From Physella acuta (taxonomy: Eukaryota; Mollusca; Gastropoda; Physidae): a stretch of DNA of 64,000 bases. The notes beneath the pieces were generated by a model. The model saw only the letters and a list, made by a program, of their open reading frames with translations, did not search any database and was not told where the DNA came from. The DNA is taken from assembly GCF_028476545.1 (NCBI RefSeq), contig NW_026731885.1, positions 550,001-614,000 on the forward strand, in the 5' to 3' direction. Made by a program: the position numbers and the translations under genes. Of this stretch, positions 1 to 17,100 are shown piece by piece; the first letter of the stretch is position 1, and every line of letters starts with the position of its first letter.

Positions 1-131
1 TTTTCTTTGACTGATAGGCTTTAATTTGATTAATAAAATAAAATAAAAAATAAATATTAATTTTTTTTAAATGGACTGGGCTAGATGATCAGAGTGAAAG
101 GATATGTTTTTCTTTGTTTTATCTTTGTATT

Positions 132-1597
132 TCAGCAGACACCCTTCATATCATGTACACCCTTCATATCATGTACACCCTTCATATCATGTACACCCTT
201 CATATCATGTACACCCTTCATATCATGTACACCCTTCATATCATGTACACCCTTCATATCATGTACACCCTTCATATCATGTACACCCTTCATATCATGT
301 ACACCCTTCATATCATGTACACCCTTCATATCATGTACACCCTTCATATCATGTACACCCTTCATATCATGTACACCCTTCATATCATGTACACCCTTCA
401 TATCATGTAAACCCTTCATATCATGTACACCCTTCATATCACGTACACCCTTCATATCATGTACACCCTTCATATCATGTACACCCTTCATATCATGTAC
501 ACCCTTCATATCATGTACACCCTTCATATCATATACCTCCTTCATATCATGTAAACCCTTCACATCATGTAAACCCTTCATATCATGTACACCCTTCATA
601 TCATGTACACCCTTCATATCATGTACACCCTTTATATCACGTACACCCTTCATATCATGTACACCCTTCATATCATGTACACCCTTCATATCATGTACAC
701 CCTTCATATCATGTACACCCTTCATATCATGTACACCCTTCATATCATGTACACCCTTCATATCATGTACACCCTTCATATCATGTAAACCCTTCATATT
801 ATGTAAACCCTTCATATCATGTACACCCTTCATATCATGTACACCCTTCATATCACGTACACCCTTCATATCACGTACACCCTTCATATCATGTACACCT
901 TTCATATCATGTACACCCTTCATATCATGTACACCCTTCATATCATGTACACCCTTCATATCATGTACACCCTTCATATCATGTACACCCTTCATATCAT
1001 GTAAACCCTTCATATTATGTAAACCCTTCATATCATGTACACCCTTCATATCATGTACACCCTTCATATCATGTACACCCTTTACATCACGTACACCCTT
1101 CATATCATGTACACCCTTCATATCATGTACAGCCTTCATATCATGTACACCCTTCATATCATGTACACCCTTCATATCATGTAAACCCTTCATATCATGT
1201 AAACCCCTCATATCATGTACACCCTTCATATCATGTACACCCTTCATATTATGTACACCCTTCATATCATGTACACCCTTCATATCATGTACACCCTTCA
1301 TATCATGTACACCCTTTACATCACGTACACCCTTCATATCATGTACACCCTTCATATCATGTACAGCCTTCATATCATGTACACCCTTCATATCATGTAC
1401 ACCCTTCATATCATGTAAACCCTTCATATCATGTAAACCCCTCATATCATGTACACCCTTCATATCATGTACACCCTTCATATCATGTACACCCTTTATA
1501 TCATGTACACCCTTCATATCATGTACACACTTCATATCATGGACACCCTTCATATCATGTACACCCTTCATATAATGTACACCCTTCATATCATGTA
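132..1597. repeat. 18-bp satellite array, about 81 copies
   Basis: An uninterrupted array of the 18-bp unit ACACCCTTCATATCATGT with point variants. Because 18 is a multiple of 3 and the unit lacks stops in several frames, long meaningless reading frames run through it on both strands (TPFISC, HPSYHV and MKGVHD repeats); I do not call these genes. Variant units (TTTACATCACG, ACAGCC, AAACCCCTC) recur at 234 bp, which is 13 units, showing higher-order duplication in the right half. Confidence 0.95.
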
Positions 1598-1599
1598 TT

Positions 1600-1843
1600 A
1601 GAAAAACTCATTGTAAAAATAGGGAATGTAAAATGGAGCAAAAATGGAGAAAGGATTACAATCATAAAATGGTGTAAAATTAGAGATTAGTGGATTAAAA
1701 TTAGAAAATGGAGTTGGATTAGACAGTGAATTTAGATTAGACATTCGATTAAGATTTGACAGTGGAGTAACATTAAACAGTTGATTAACATAAGACAGTT
1801 GGTTAATATTAGGTAGTGGATTACGATTAGACAGTGGATTAAG
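1600..1843. repeat. Degenerate GGATTA-rich repeat flank
   Basis: A short, diverged repeat resembling ACAGTGGATTARGATTAG, reading on past the inserted element at 1844-2119 to about 2190. No coding signal was seen. Confidence 0.5.
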
Positions 1844-2119
1844 CAGTGGCGTAGAGAGGTCGGGTGTCACCCGGTGCGGCACTTAATGGTGTCACCTCCC
1901 AGAAGCCTCAAACTTTCGATTTGCACCCCCCCCCCCCTCCCTTCCACCCTTGTCGGGATTTGTCAAATTTGCTCTTAAAAGACTTTTTAACGCTCGAATT
2001 AATCACTTAAGTGGAATTATCATTTTTTTCTCTATATTTTGCTATTTTTGCCTTGGTGTCACCCCCCTAAATGGTGTCACCCGGTGCGGTCCAACCCTCC
2101 CTCCCACGCTACGCCACTG
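1844..2119. mobile_element. hAT-like MITE, family A
   Basis: A 276-bp element with terminal inverted repeats CAGTGGCGTAG...CTACGCCACTG. It is flanked by near-identical 8-bp target duplications, GGATTAAG on the left and GGACTAAG on the right. The interior holds paired GGTGTCACC motifs and a C-run, and has no reading frame. Ends beginning CAG with 8-bp duplications fit the hAT superfamily; it is non-autonomous. Confidence 0.85.
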
Positions 2120-2543
2120 GGACTAAGATCTGTCAATGGATTAGGATTAGTCAGTGGATTAAGATTAGTTAGTGGATTAATATTCCCACCAACTAATCGA
2201 GGCTCCAGAGATCTCCAGCACATAATCGAAAAGCGGAAATGATCTGCTACTCATTAATGCAAGCTAATTAATTATGCATGGAAGGTGCGTGTCATATCGT
2301 TAATTACGTTACATGAGAAAATCCCTTGGTAAATTTATTGACATTTAAAAACGATGAGAACGATAGCAATCAATGCTTTAGTTTTGATTGGCCAGTGTTG
2401 TGATAGATTGAGGTCGTTGTCAGTGGCGTAACGCAGAAGTGTGCGATTGGCTAGGGGTGAGGGGGGGGCTAATTTTACCAGAGAACAAAACAAAATCGCC
2501 AAGTACTGATTTATACCTATTTAAACAGTAGTGAAGAAGAAAA

Positions 2544-2742
2544 CAGAGGCGTAGCGAAAGGGGGGGGGGTACATATGTCCCCTGGCGCTGACCATAGGGG
2601 CGCCAAAATTGGTTGGAAAAAAAATTAAAAGCTCAATTTAGCTGCAGATTTGAATTATAAACATAAAAAATATATGGGGGGGGGGCGCCAAATTGAACGT
2701 TCGAACGTTTCCCGGGCGCCGGGAAGGTTCGCTACGCCTCTG
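2544..2742. mobile_element. hAT-like MITE, family A variant
   Basis: A 199-bp element with ends CAGAGGCGTAGCGA...TCGCTACGCCTCTG and a perfect 8-bp target duplication, GAAGAAAA. The inner sequence has paired GGCGCC motifs and G-runs. It has no coding capacity. It lies just past the stop codon of the peptide gene. Confidence 0.9.
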
Positions 2743-2885
2743 GAAGAAAATAATTATACAGCGCCACTTCCAATTTATTATTTAAGTAAACTAATACGTT
2801 AAACATTATTATTGCTAATTTAAACAAACACAATTTTAAATTTCCCGCCATTTTAAAATCAATCACAAGGCACGTGTGACCTACT

Positions 2886-7366
<4,481 letters not shown>

Positions 7367-8836
7367 CTGAAAAACAAAATAAAATAGTTTTAAAACTCTT
7401 TTAGTTTACCTCTCTTTCCCTGCTAGCATCACAATTTTACAAATTAACATTTTTACTGTGCGCGCAAAATTTATGGGAGCACTTTTTTATTATTGTGTCA
7501 TCATCATCTTTTCCATTATGTGCCCCAGGCACATGCGGCCGCCATAGAAATCTCTTTCCACTTTTGCAAGTCTCTGGTAGTTTTCTTGGCAGTCCGCAAG
7601 ATTGTCCTGCCTTTGTCAGTTGCTTTTCTAATTTTGTATGTGTATCTATATGTATTTTTGTAGGTTTGTGTGTAAGCAGATTTAAACGCTATAGTTATAA
7701 TAACACAAACTCCTATTACAATTTTTTTTCATTTTTAATCATTACTTAACATACGTGTATACAAAAATCTACCCTCCGTGGTCTACTTATTCTACTTGAA
7801 TCTACTTGATGTACTTACAACTCAGCTCCTTATCTACTGCACAGTTTGGTACTAGAACTCCTGACTGGTTGGGCAATTAGCGTGTGCCGCATGCACTGAC
7901 AGAACTAAAACACGCACATTAGCATTTTACACATGACGATTTTTAAAAATCTTTTCTCTCTTCTAAAAAAAGATAAGAGTGGTTGATTTGTTAAAACGAT
8001 GGCTATGGTTGGTTGTTTTAATATATCCAGTTAAATCCAGTTTGAAATGTTTCTTGTCTGCACTTTTCATTTTTTATAATAAAAACGTCTTTTTGTTTAG
8101 TATGTTGTTCAATAAGTAATTTTTTAAATCGTACATTTAAAAAAAAAACAACAACCAGACTTGTCCCATGTTTTATCGTAGACGGTCTTATCAGTCTTAG
8201 CCCTGGCGTGTTACTGTAACGTTACTTAAGTCTTAGAGCTTTCAGTTTTTGTAAATGTTGAATCACGTTTTTTAATAGGGGAAATTTGATCAGAGAGAGA
8301 TGCGACTTTTTTTAAGAATATATTATTAAAATATATAAATAAATAGGTGGGGTTTATTTATTTATTTATTTTGCTTTTTTATTTATTTTACAAAACAACG
8401 AAACCAAAGTATCAATTTGTTGTCAAAATTAGAACAACAAAAATTTCAATTTGTTGTGAAATCTAGACGAACAAAGTATCACTGGGTTGTCACGTTAAGA
8501 CTAACAAAATACCAGCTGTAATCAAGACAATCAAAAGTTTAATGTGATTGTAATCTCATAGTAAAACGCTTAGTCGGTTTTTTTTTTTTTTTTTTTATTA
8601 TCACATTTTGACCTTTCACTTTCAGTTGAGGTTGTCCAAATCTACACATAACAGTGATGAGCACAATGTTATCTCAGTCCCTACCCAACTAATGCTGGGT
8701 ACCCGTTTGCTGGACCTGCTCCATCACTCTTACCGAAAACCTGGGAAAACACGGGCTAAAGGAATGCTGAGCTACAGCAAGATCTGTACTCACTCAAATC
8801 ACCCGATTATTATCCCCTTAATTAATCCTAACTAAT
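7367..8836. other. Non-coding stretch upstream of the peptide gene
   Basis: AT-rich with T-runs. The peptide gene promoter and its 5' UTR exon should lie here or further right, but I cannot place them. The segment at about 8,605-8,836 is less AT-rich and more complex; on the minus strand it has a possible small exon (acceptor CTTGCTGTAG, donor TTTTCG|GTAAGAG) that could be untranslated. This is weak. Confidence 0.4.
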
Positions 8837-9060
8837 GAGACGGCGTGGTCGAGTGCTATTCGAAAGTCTCGGGTTCGGATCTCGGGGCTGCTTGACGTCT
8901 ATGAGTCCACCCAGCTATGATGGGTACCTGACTCGCGTTTGGTAAAGTAAAGGCGGCTGGTCATAGTTTTGACCACGCTATCCCTTCATATGCTAAGGTC
9001 AATTCAACTTCATCTGGTTTTGAAGATCGTTATGTCTGATTTGGAACTTGAATGTTTAAG
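8837..9060 (+). mobile_element. tRNA-derived SINE
   Basis: The head GACGGCGTGGTCGAGTG resembles a Pol III A box, and GGGTTCGGATCTCGG a B box. The body, GAGTCCACCCAGCTATGATGG and onward, recurs at 11,920, 31,800, 48,200, 48,531 and 57,190, showing one dispersed family. The body is limited here to under 20 bases per motif. Confidence 0.8.
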
Positions 9061-9091
9061 CGTCTCATTGCTTCGAAAGACTCTTCCATAA

Positions 9092-9480
9092 TTTTTTTTT
9101 AATATCTTTATTTTCAAATAGAAATCATTACATCAACATATACAAATGTGTGTGTGCTTAACATAGTGTGTATTTAACATAGTTCAAACATTAACAAAAA
9201 TTATCATTACATGAACAAAATGGTGAACATTACTAAAAAACGATCAACAATTCAAATGACGATAACCAGAAATAAAGAAATACAAACATGTTTTTTTTTT
9301 ACCATAATAGTCTTAGGTGTTTTTACAGTTTTGTTGAGAATTTTTGCACAATATAAACAGCGTGAGGAATTAATAGAAAATATTAACAATCTGTCTTCCA
9401 TAAATGAATTTTTTTTTTTTTTTGAAGAATAGAAATACTTTATTTTTCATTACAGATTAAAATGAGCTAGTTATTTCCCA
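9092..9480 (-). mobile_element. Two reverse-oriented retroelement 3' ends
   Basis: Twice, a T-run is followed closely by TTTATT, at 9092-9112 and 9409-9443. On the minus strand this reads AATAAA, 10-20 bases, then a poly-A tail, as left by retroposed transcripts. The upstream sequence is not identifiable to a family. Confidence 0.45.
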
Positions 9481-10273
9481 TTTCATAATACAAATGTAAC
9501 TAGGGGAAAAAAACTATTAATATGTTCAAAAAATGTATTAGAAATACAGAGAAATTCAGTAGTATTAACATAAAAGATTTTATCATTGCTTATTTTAAAA
9601 TTAATTAAGAAAATTTAGTTTGCTGTGCGGTTTGTTTAACATTTTTAATATTTTAAAGATTTTAGTATTGTTTTTTTTTGGCTCTAGATATAATAGAAAA
9701 CATTAGCTATTTTAAAAACATAATTTATTAGCATCAGAAAATACTTTATTTCAATCACTAATCATAGATGTTGTTAAAGTGTCGTAAAATCATTAATTTA
9801 TTTCAATTTTCATCATCGGCTTCTGAGGACTGATACAGATTTACAATAGTAATATTTCTTTCTCACTTGTAGCCTACTTTCATTCATTAAGATGGTTTAC
9901 TTCTACATAGTGTAATCTTCCATAAATGAAATACTGAATGTTTTAATAATGTGCCAAGAAACAATACTGAGGACTGTCACAACTATCTTCAAGTAGAAGC
10001 TTTGATTGTAAGTTATTAGGTTATTTTGAAAATATACTAAACTGTCACGAAAATTCGCATCCATCCCTTACAGGTAAAATGTGTAATGTAATTTATGGAC
10101 TACCTCAAACTTTTAAAGTTTATATACTCTTGTTATCTATTCCATAACCAATACAGAAATACTGAATTATAAAACTCTGTGTTCCTATATCTACGGAATA
10201 ACCTCCCTTGTTTCATTTAGATTTTGTAAAGACGTTCTTGAGGGTCAATGCTAAGGATTTTACCATTGGTTGA

Positions 10274-10493
10274 CAGTGTTTCTTTCAGACTTTTTTCTCC
10301 GGAGGGCGGTCAACATTTTAACATTTTTCGGAAGGGGGGGGGGGCGGACACTAGAGAAAGTGTATGTTTACTATATAAATTCAATCTCGTTCGCGGGGGG
10401 GGGGGGGGGGGGGGGGGTAGACTTTCTTCGGGGGGGGGGGGCTGTGACACCCCCCCCCCCCCGAAGAGATGCCTGGAAGAAATTCTGCTCACA
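10274..10493. mobile_element. hAT-like MITE, family B copy
   Basis: Ends CAGTGTTTCTTTCAGAC and GGAAGAAATTCTG match the element at 3146-3329. The interior has long G-runs. No target duplication could be matched, so the borders are approximate. Confidence 0.6.
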
Positions 10494-10911
10494 TTTCTAC
10501 TCGATGTATACCCTTGCAATATAATATAATGTTTAATCTCAAATCACTACATCGTTTTTTTACTTCGATGCAAATTTTTAAATTATTTTTTTTACATTAA
10601 GAAAAGCAATGGTATATTCAACGCGTATTTCCTTCGTTTTACATGGGTTTCCGCGAAGCCTCGTTACTACTGTACTCTTGGCGACTCTTGTACACTAATG
10701 TTAAGTTCTAGTTTTGGAATTTCCAGCGCTCCCACCAATTGTTTGGTTTTTGTCTGATCAATACAGAACACTTACACATTGTGTCTGTCGATTTAATAAC
10801 AAAACAATCATCACGTGACAACCATAAACAAATCATGAGCAGATGTAATCTATCTAGGTCAATGTGTCAATTAGCAGCTGACCAAAGTTCACAATTTAAA
10901 AAAAAATGTAT

Positions 10912-10995
10912 GTAGGCTAAAATTTTGATTACATAAGTCAAGCTCCCAAATTTTGATTACATAAGTCAAGCTCCCAAATTTTGATTACATATCTC
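10912..10995. repeat. Short triplication, about 30-bp unit
   Basis: AATTTTGATTACATA followed by AGTCAAGCTCCC occurs three times in succession, the last copy truncated. Confidence 0.85.
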
Positions 10996-11052
10996 TGAAG
11001 GTGGAGGGCACTTGAAACTTCTTGGTGTCACCCTCCCCCAACAAGAAACAAA

Positions 11053-11310
<258 letters not shown>

Positions 11311-11919
11311 GTTTGTGTCGGCCTACATGGGCCTATAATGTAAATAGATGCCGCATACGCGTAAATGTGTATGTGCTTTTTTTCTTAGTGAAACCCCCCT
11401 TAAATGGTCCGCACGCCCACCCCGCTACGCCTCTGGTTGAGGTATATATTTTATTTATAAATTCTATTTCTCTCCCCCCCCCCCAATCCAAGAAACTCTG
11501 CATAGCATCGCATTCATAGGTTTGCATGAGGGTTGGATGGGAGAGAGAGAAGGGGGGGGGTGTTAGAAAGTGCTACGACATTTATTTAACGGGTTTTTTT
11601 TTTCAAGGAATTATCTTTCTTCGGTACAACAATTATAACAAGTCTATCAATGCTAACTAAGCCAGTATTATTTTAAAAATCGTGGTTTAAAAGAAAAATT
11701 AAAAACTTCAGTGTTGAGAGGGGTGGTAGACCGAAGTGTGACATTTTATGGGGATGGTCTGGCTTTTTGTGACATGTGACAATGGGAGTGGGTGAAGGTC
11801 ACAATCGTCTCCTACACAAGCGTGAGATCGGTGATGGATGACCACGTACAGGCTAGAGGTCGGTACTACTGCTTAGGTCAAGTTTAGGGTTTAAGTATGG
11901 GCAGGGTGGGTAAAACGGT

Positions 11920-12145
11920 CTGTAGGGCAGGTAAAGTAGAGTTCACCTGTTTCTGTGACCATGGCATAGAAAGAGAAAGTATGGTCTTCACGACGTCCAG
12001 TCGACTTAACATTCCCTGACGCAAGCTCTGAGAGAGCTGAGGGGATTCAGGGACGTTCTACGGACACGAACCCGTGGATTTGACATCGAGACTTTCGGGT
12101 TATCAGTCGTATGATCTACCATCAGACCACGCCGTCCCACTCAGG
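11920..12145 (-). mobile_element. tRNA-derived SINE
   Basis: Minus-strand copy of the SINE at 8837. Its tRNA-like head is at the right (GGGACGGCGTGGTCTGATGG) and its tail near 11,920 (GTAGAGTTCACCTGTTTC). Confidence 0.8.
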
Positions 12146-12215
12146 GTAAAGTAAGAGGGCGCTATTCAGTTTCAGACCTGACACTCCATAAAATTTAAAT
12201 GATGTCACCCCCAAC

Positions 12216-12392
12216 CAGAGGCTTAGCGAACCTTCCCGGCGCCCGGGGAAAAACTTTCGATTTGCACACCCCCCCCCTTGAACTTTCGATGTGCACCCCC
12301 TCGAACTTTCAATTTATTTTCCAACCCATTTTGGCGCCCCCTAAGGTCGGCGCCCGGGGACATATGTCCCCCCCCCCCTCGCTACGCCTCTG
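12216..12392. mobile_element. hAT-like MITE, family A variant
   Basis: A 177-bp element, CAGAGGCTTAGCGA...TCGCTACGCCTCTG, with a perfect 8-bp target duplication, CCCCCAAC. It shares the GGCGCCCGGG motif with the copy at 2544. Confidence 0.9.
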
Positions 12393-13378
12393 CCCCCAAC
12401 CCTCTGTAAGAACAATACTACTACAAAACACCAGCACACCCACACAACCAAACGAACCAACACACCCACACACAATATGAACAAAGAGCTCACCATACAA
12501 CTATACAACCAAATACACATCAGCCAAAATACCAGCACTCAATACAAACTCACAAAACAAAACATGAATACACGCGTATGTTGTGGAGATGTTTAATGAG
12601 TATACACTATTTAAAGACATTTCATCAAAACACGCATTCTGTGGTTAGACATTATAAATAGCCATATGGTCACATGACACACGATGTTAACCCAAATAGT
12701 CACACGATATACAGAATTTAAGGTGCATGTGTAAAGGGAAATAATTTAAAAGAAGAGAAAAAAATAATGCAGAAAATGGAAGCACTTTTGTAGTTACAAG
12801 CAAACCATTGTTTCTTGTTTTAGATTGGGAGGAGGGGGCAGGGGGCAACCCATGGAAAAATATGCTTGAGTGAGCACCAACATTGACCTTGGAATAAGTG
12901 GTGCATGACCTAGTAGTGCATGACTCCAGTGATCAGGAATGTGTGAAGACAAAACATGGTTCTAATCCATTAGCCATATCCACAGCTGGTAAGGTTGAAC
13001 CACAATACTGACAACAACAGTCAAACTCTAAAGTGATAAGTTGTGGATGTGGGATTGGTTTAAAGATATCTTTGAAATCATACTAATAATAGCTGTGTGC
13101 CTTTGGTTAGCTGATAAGAAATAGAGAGAAGAAAGGTCACTGGTTAGAGAGTGGACACAAAGATGGTTACAGTCTAAGGAGGTGGCTTGACTTGCCGCTC
13201 CTGGATCAAATCCTTGACAGACTGGGATTATGTAGAAAGTTGACTGGGCAGCAAACAGGAGAGGTGGAGCTGAGAGAGACAGACAGACAGGCAGTCTAGT
13301 CTAGGTTCAGGTGCTGTCGACAGTCAGGTGGTTACCCGCACCCAGTCAGGTGCAAGCAGCTGTTATCAGGTGCCGTCA
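12393..13378. other. Non-coding stretch
   Basis: Low-complexity CA-rich sequence to about 12,560, then unique sequence with no coding signal that I can see, leading into the minisatellite. Confidence 0.5.
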
Positions 13379-14133
13379 CCAGCACAGTCAGGTCCAGTCA
13401 CCAGCACACAGGTCCAGTCACCAGCACACAGTCAGGTCCAGTCACCAGCACACAGTCAGGTCCAGTCACCAGCACAGTCAGGTCCAGTCACCAGCACACA
13501 GGTCCAGTCACCAGCACACAGTCAGGTCCAGTCACCAGCACAGTCAGGTCCAGTCATCAGCACAGTCAGGTCCAGTCACCAGCACACAGTCAGGTCCAGT
13601 CACCAGCACACAGGTCCAGTCACCAGCACAGTCAGGTCCAGTCACCAGCACACAGTCAGGTCCAGTCACCAGCACACAGGTCCAGTCACCAGCACACAGG
13701 TCCAGTCACCAGCACACAGTCAGGTCCAGTCATCAGCACACAGTCAGGTCCAGTCACCAGCACACAGTCAGGTCCAGTCACCAGCACACAGTCAGGTCCA
13801 GTCACCAGCACACAGTCAGGTCCAGTCACCAGCACACAGTCAGGTCCAGTCACCAGCACACAGTCAGGTCCAGTCACCAGCACACAGTCAGGTCCAGTCA
13901 CCAGCACACAGTCAGGTCCAGTCACCAGCACACAGTCAAGTGCAGTCACCAGCACACAGTCAGGTCCAGTCACCAGCACACAGTCAAGTGCAGTCACCAG
14001 CACACAGTCAGGTCCAGTCACCAGCACAGTCAGGTCAAGTCACCAGCACACAGGTCCAGTCACCAGCACACAGGTCCAGTCACCAGCAACAGTCAGATGC
14101 AGTCACCAGCACACAGTCAGGTCCAGTCACCAG
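13379..14133. repeat. 24-bp minisatellite (CAGTCACCAGCACACAGTCAGGTC type)
   Basis: About 33 units of 17, 19 or 24 bp built from GGTCCAGTCACCAGCACA plus an optional CAGTCA. Overlapping frames give SSHQHTVR or VQSPAHSQ repeats. I regard these as non-coding because the frames switch with unit length and there is no flanking exon. Confidence 0.9.
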
Positions 14134-14149
14134 AAGTCATATCCACCTG

Positions 14150-17100
14150 ACTAAATGCTGTTTGATCAAAGATTAGCTTTTAAAGTTATCATTGCCTCAT
14201 TAGGCCCCACATTTTATATCCGATGAAATATTTAATAAAATCATTGACAAAGACAAAACTCAAAATGTAGCAGTGAGATTGATTTTTAAAGAAGGATAAA
14301 TATCAATTAGTGACAATATCAATTGGGGCTAATATGCCAAATAAAATTTCTCTATACATTCACAATTACCATAAAACATGTCTATATTTTTAACTTTTAT
14401 TACCATTATTAAACTTAAATATACTTTAGGCACTAAGCATCAAAATAATTTTTAATTGCCTTGCAGTAATCAGTGTGTAAAAATACCCTGGGAAAATTAA
14501 CTATTTTTACTTTAAATAACTGGCAAAGATTACCAGCACTAGAATCTATAACTAAATGAAATTTCATGTGACAATTTTTTTTCCTAACCAAATCAAAAAT
14601 TAAAAATCTAAATTACATTAAAAATTTCCCTTTTCTGAGAAAAAAAATATAACTGTCTCCATCACAATTTTTAAAATTCAACACACCCTGTAGAAAATGT
14701 AAATTTTTTACAAACACTCGGAAAAAATATTTTCAAATTATCAAAAAAATGTCAACTTTGTCAGTCTTCTTTTTTAGGTGATGTTAGTAGTCATCAAGGG
14801 ATATGGATGAAATGAGTGGGTGGCTGGGGGATGTTCCCACCCCAGACATATGAATGTAAACATTTGCTATCACCTTAGGGTTATCCATAAGACATTGGTG
14901 ACAGAGGTGTCTAATATAAACATCGAAGCAAATTATAATTGGTCATAATAGGTTTAATCTAATTATAATATCCATTAAATAATTCATTATTATACATAAT
15001 CAGTTTACACTAGTAAACACTTGGGGAGAAAAAAAAAGTACTATTAGACTACCTCGTATGTGTTATCACATTTCTTTGAACTAAATGCATTTAAATTATT
15101 GTACGTGTATATTACTACCCTCACAATAGCAGAAAGTAAATTTTTATGCCATGATTGGATGGCCCTTATAAAACAATCCAATAAAATAATTTAAGGAATG
15201 AGCAGGGACCTTTTGATACCTTGACACAGAGAAATGAAAGCAAAAATCAAGGCAAGATGAATGGGTGCAAGGTCTTGACTGATACCAAGGCATCATGCAA
15301 GCTAAAGTACAGAAAATACCAAAAGCAATAACCTTGTATGGAGCCTCTTGATTGATACCTAGACATACAGACAAGCAAATATAAGCCAACATCTAACACA
15401 AGATGCACAGATTTTAAATACATCATTGGCTGTGTGCTTTAATTAAGTGTGGCATTACAAGTACTGTTAATTATACGTTTGACACACAACTAGTGAAAAC
15501 TACTGATTAAATGATTATCAGTTAAGTGAAGTTAATTATTGAAAATGGTGAAGAAAAAAGCAGATGAACACTGTATAAACTGCTGTTAATGAACTAGCAT
15601 CTCGCATTATCAATAGTTGTATATCTAGAAGTCCAGTGTCTGATAAAAGTTTGATGGTGGAAAATTTCTGCATGAAAAACATCTATACAAAAGAAAGTCA
15701 CACTTTCCCAAGATAATTGTCTGAAAGCAACTGATGACAAGTACGAAGGTTTACTACCACAGAGCTAGGTCTTGATGATCTGCAACATGGCAATCCAAAA
15801 TGAAAAATTGAAACACAACACACAACACCAGGCACAAGCATCTATCCGGTGTCCACAACTGTTGGACAAGTCTTGGGTATATATCACTGGCGATCATCTT
15901 TGAAAGCAACAGAGTGTGTTGAGTAAAAGATTACAGTGGAATCTACACATGAAAAGAAATCCTGAATGCAAAATTAGCAAAGCTGTTCACTTAAATATTT
16001 CTGACAAAAAATCTTAAGTGGGAACTTCTAGTTAGCTTTATTTAATTATCTTATAGCTTGAGATTGCTCAAGCACTCGAGTACAGCATTAACAAAATGTA
16101 TATAGAATTTATTTAAAATTAAATAGTGGTGACAAAAAATAAAAAATGGGGACAAAGTAGATTGGATATATGAACAAGATGAAACACTGGTTTGAGTTTT
16201 TAACATAACCAATCATGCTAGTTCGTTTTAAAATAAACCAATCATGCCAGTTAAAAATTTTGACGAAATAACCACCATTTTAAAGTCCTCCTACACTGGG
16301 TATTGTTCCATTACTCATGCTAAAATGATTGGTTTGGTTACCAAGATCATCTATCAACAAATTGAAAATTACAGGGTTCACAAGAAAACTGACAAAACTG
16401 AATATTGTCACGTTTTTGGTGCAGAAATGATTAATTTTGAATGATTTCAATTACTGTAATAATTGATAACTTAAGACAAAGAAAATGCTCTACTAAATGA
16501 GCCAAATGTTTGAATGGGGGGGGGGGTCTGGAATATCAAGTTTAGGTTTTAGTTCTTTCTTATTAGTAATTTGCAGTGTAAGTTTGGGAAAAATCTTACT
16601 AAAATGTTTTTTGTCTTTAAAAAGTAGCTTTTAATATACTTGATACGAAGATAGTAAATTTGGAACTTTTAGAATCACATTTTGTATAGAGTTAACAATA
16701 AAACTATTGTTATTCGAGGACAATCCATGATTTCTCAAATATTTTCAACATTAAAATCAGCTTAAAATATACCTCAAGACTGGTTGTTAAATTAAAAATC
16801 TGCTATAGGTGCTACGAGACTGCAACCATTATGGAAGGTCAACTGTCATGTCTTACAGCATGTAACACAATATCTCTGTTGATAGTTTCTATCAATCACA
16901 TCTGCAAACAAGCCTCAACAGCTGGATACATTTTTGACATTCACCACAGATCCTGATTTTATGTGAAGGATTTCTAGTTAAAATCTGAACTGTTACGTAA
17001 ATGTGCATCCCAGTTTTGGGAAATAGTTCAGTGTATTTGAGCAAACAAATAGTATCAGAAAGCAATAAATCAACACTATTTAAAGTATGTACAAATGGAA

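Noticed and set aside
85-1690. Long plus and minus reading frames of hexapeptide repeats
   Set aside because: They are frames through the 18-bp satellite, open on both strands at once; no unique flanking exon or start context.
2424-2500. Another complete family A element
   Set aside because: Only a left end, CAGTGGCGTAAC, is present; no matching right end or target duplication.
8608-8836. Plus-strand 75-codon frame containing GTRLLDLLHHSYRKPGKTR
   Set aside because: It has an acceptor-like tract and basic residues like a peptide precursor, but no signal peptide, no matched upstream exon and a SINE at its end. Kept only as a weak remark.
13311-14176. ~280-residue SSHQHTV / VQSPAHS frames
   Set aside because: Minisatellite translation; unit lengths mix 17, 19 and 24 bp so frames interchange, and no protein family or splice context is present.
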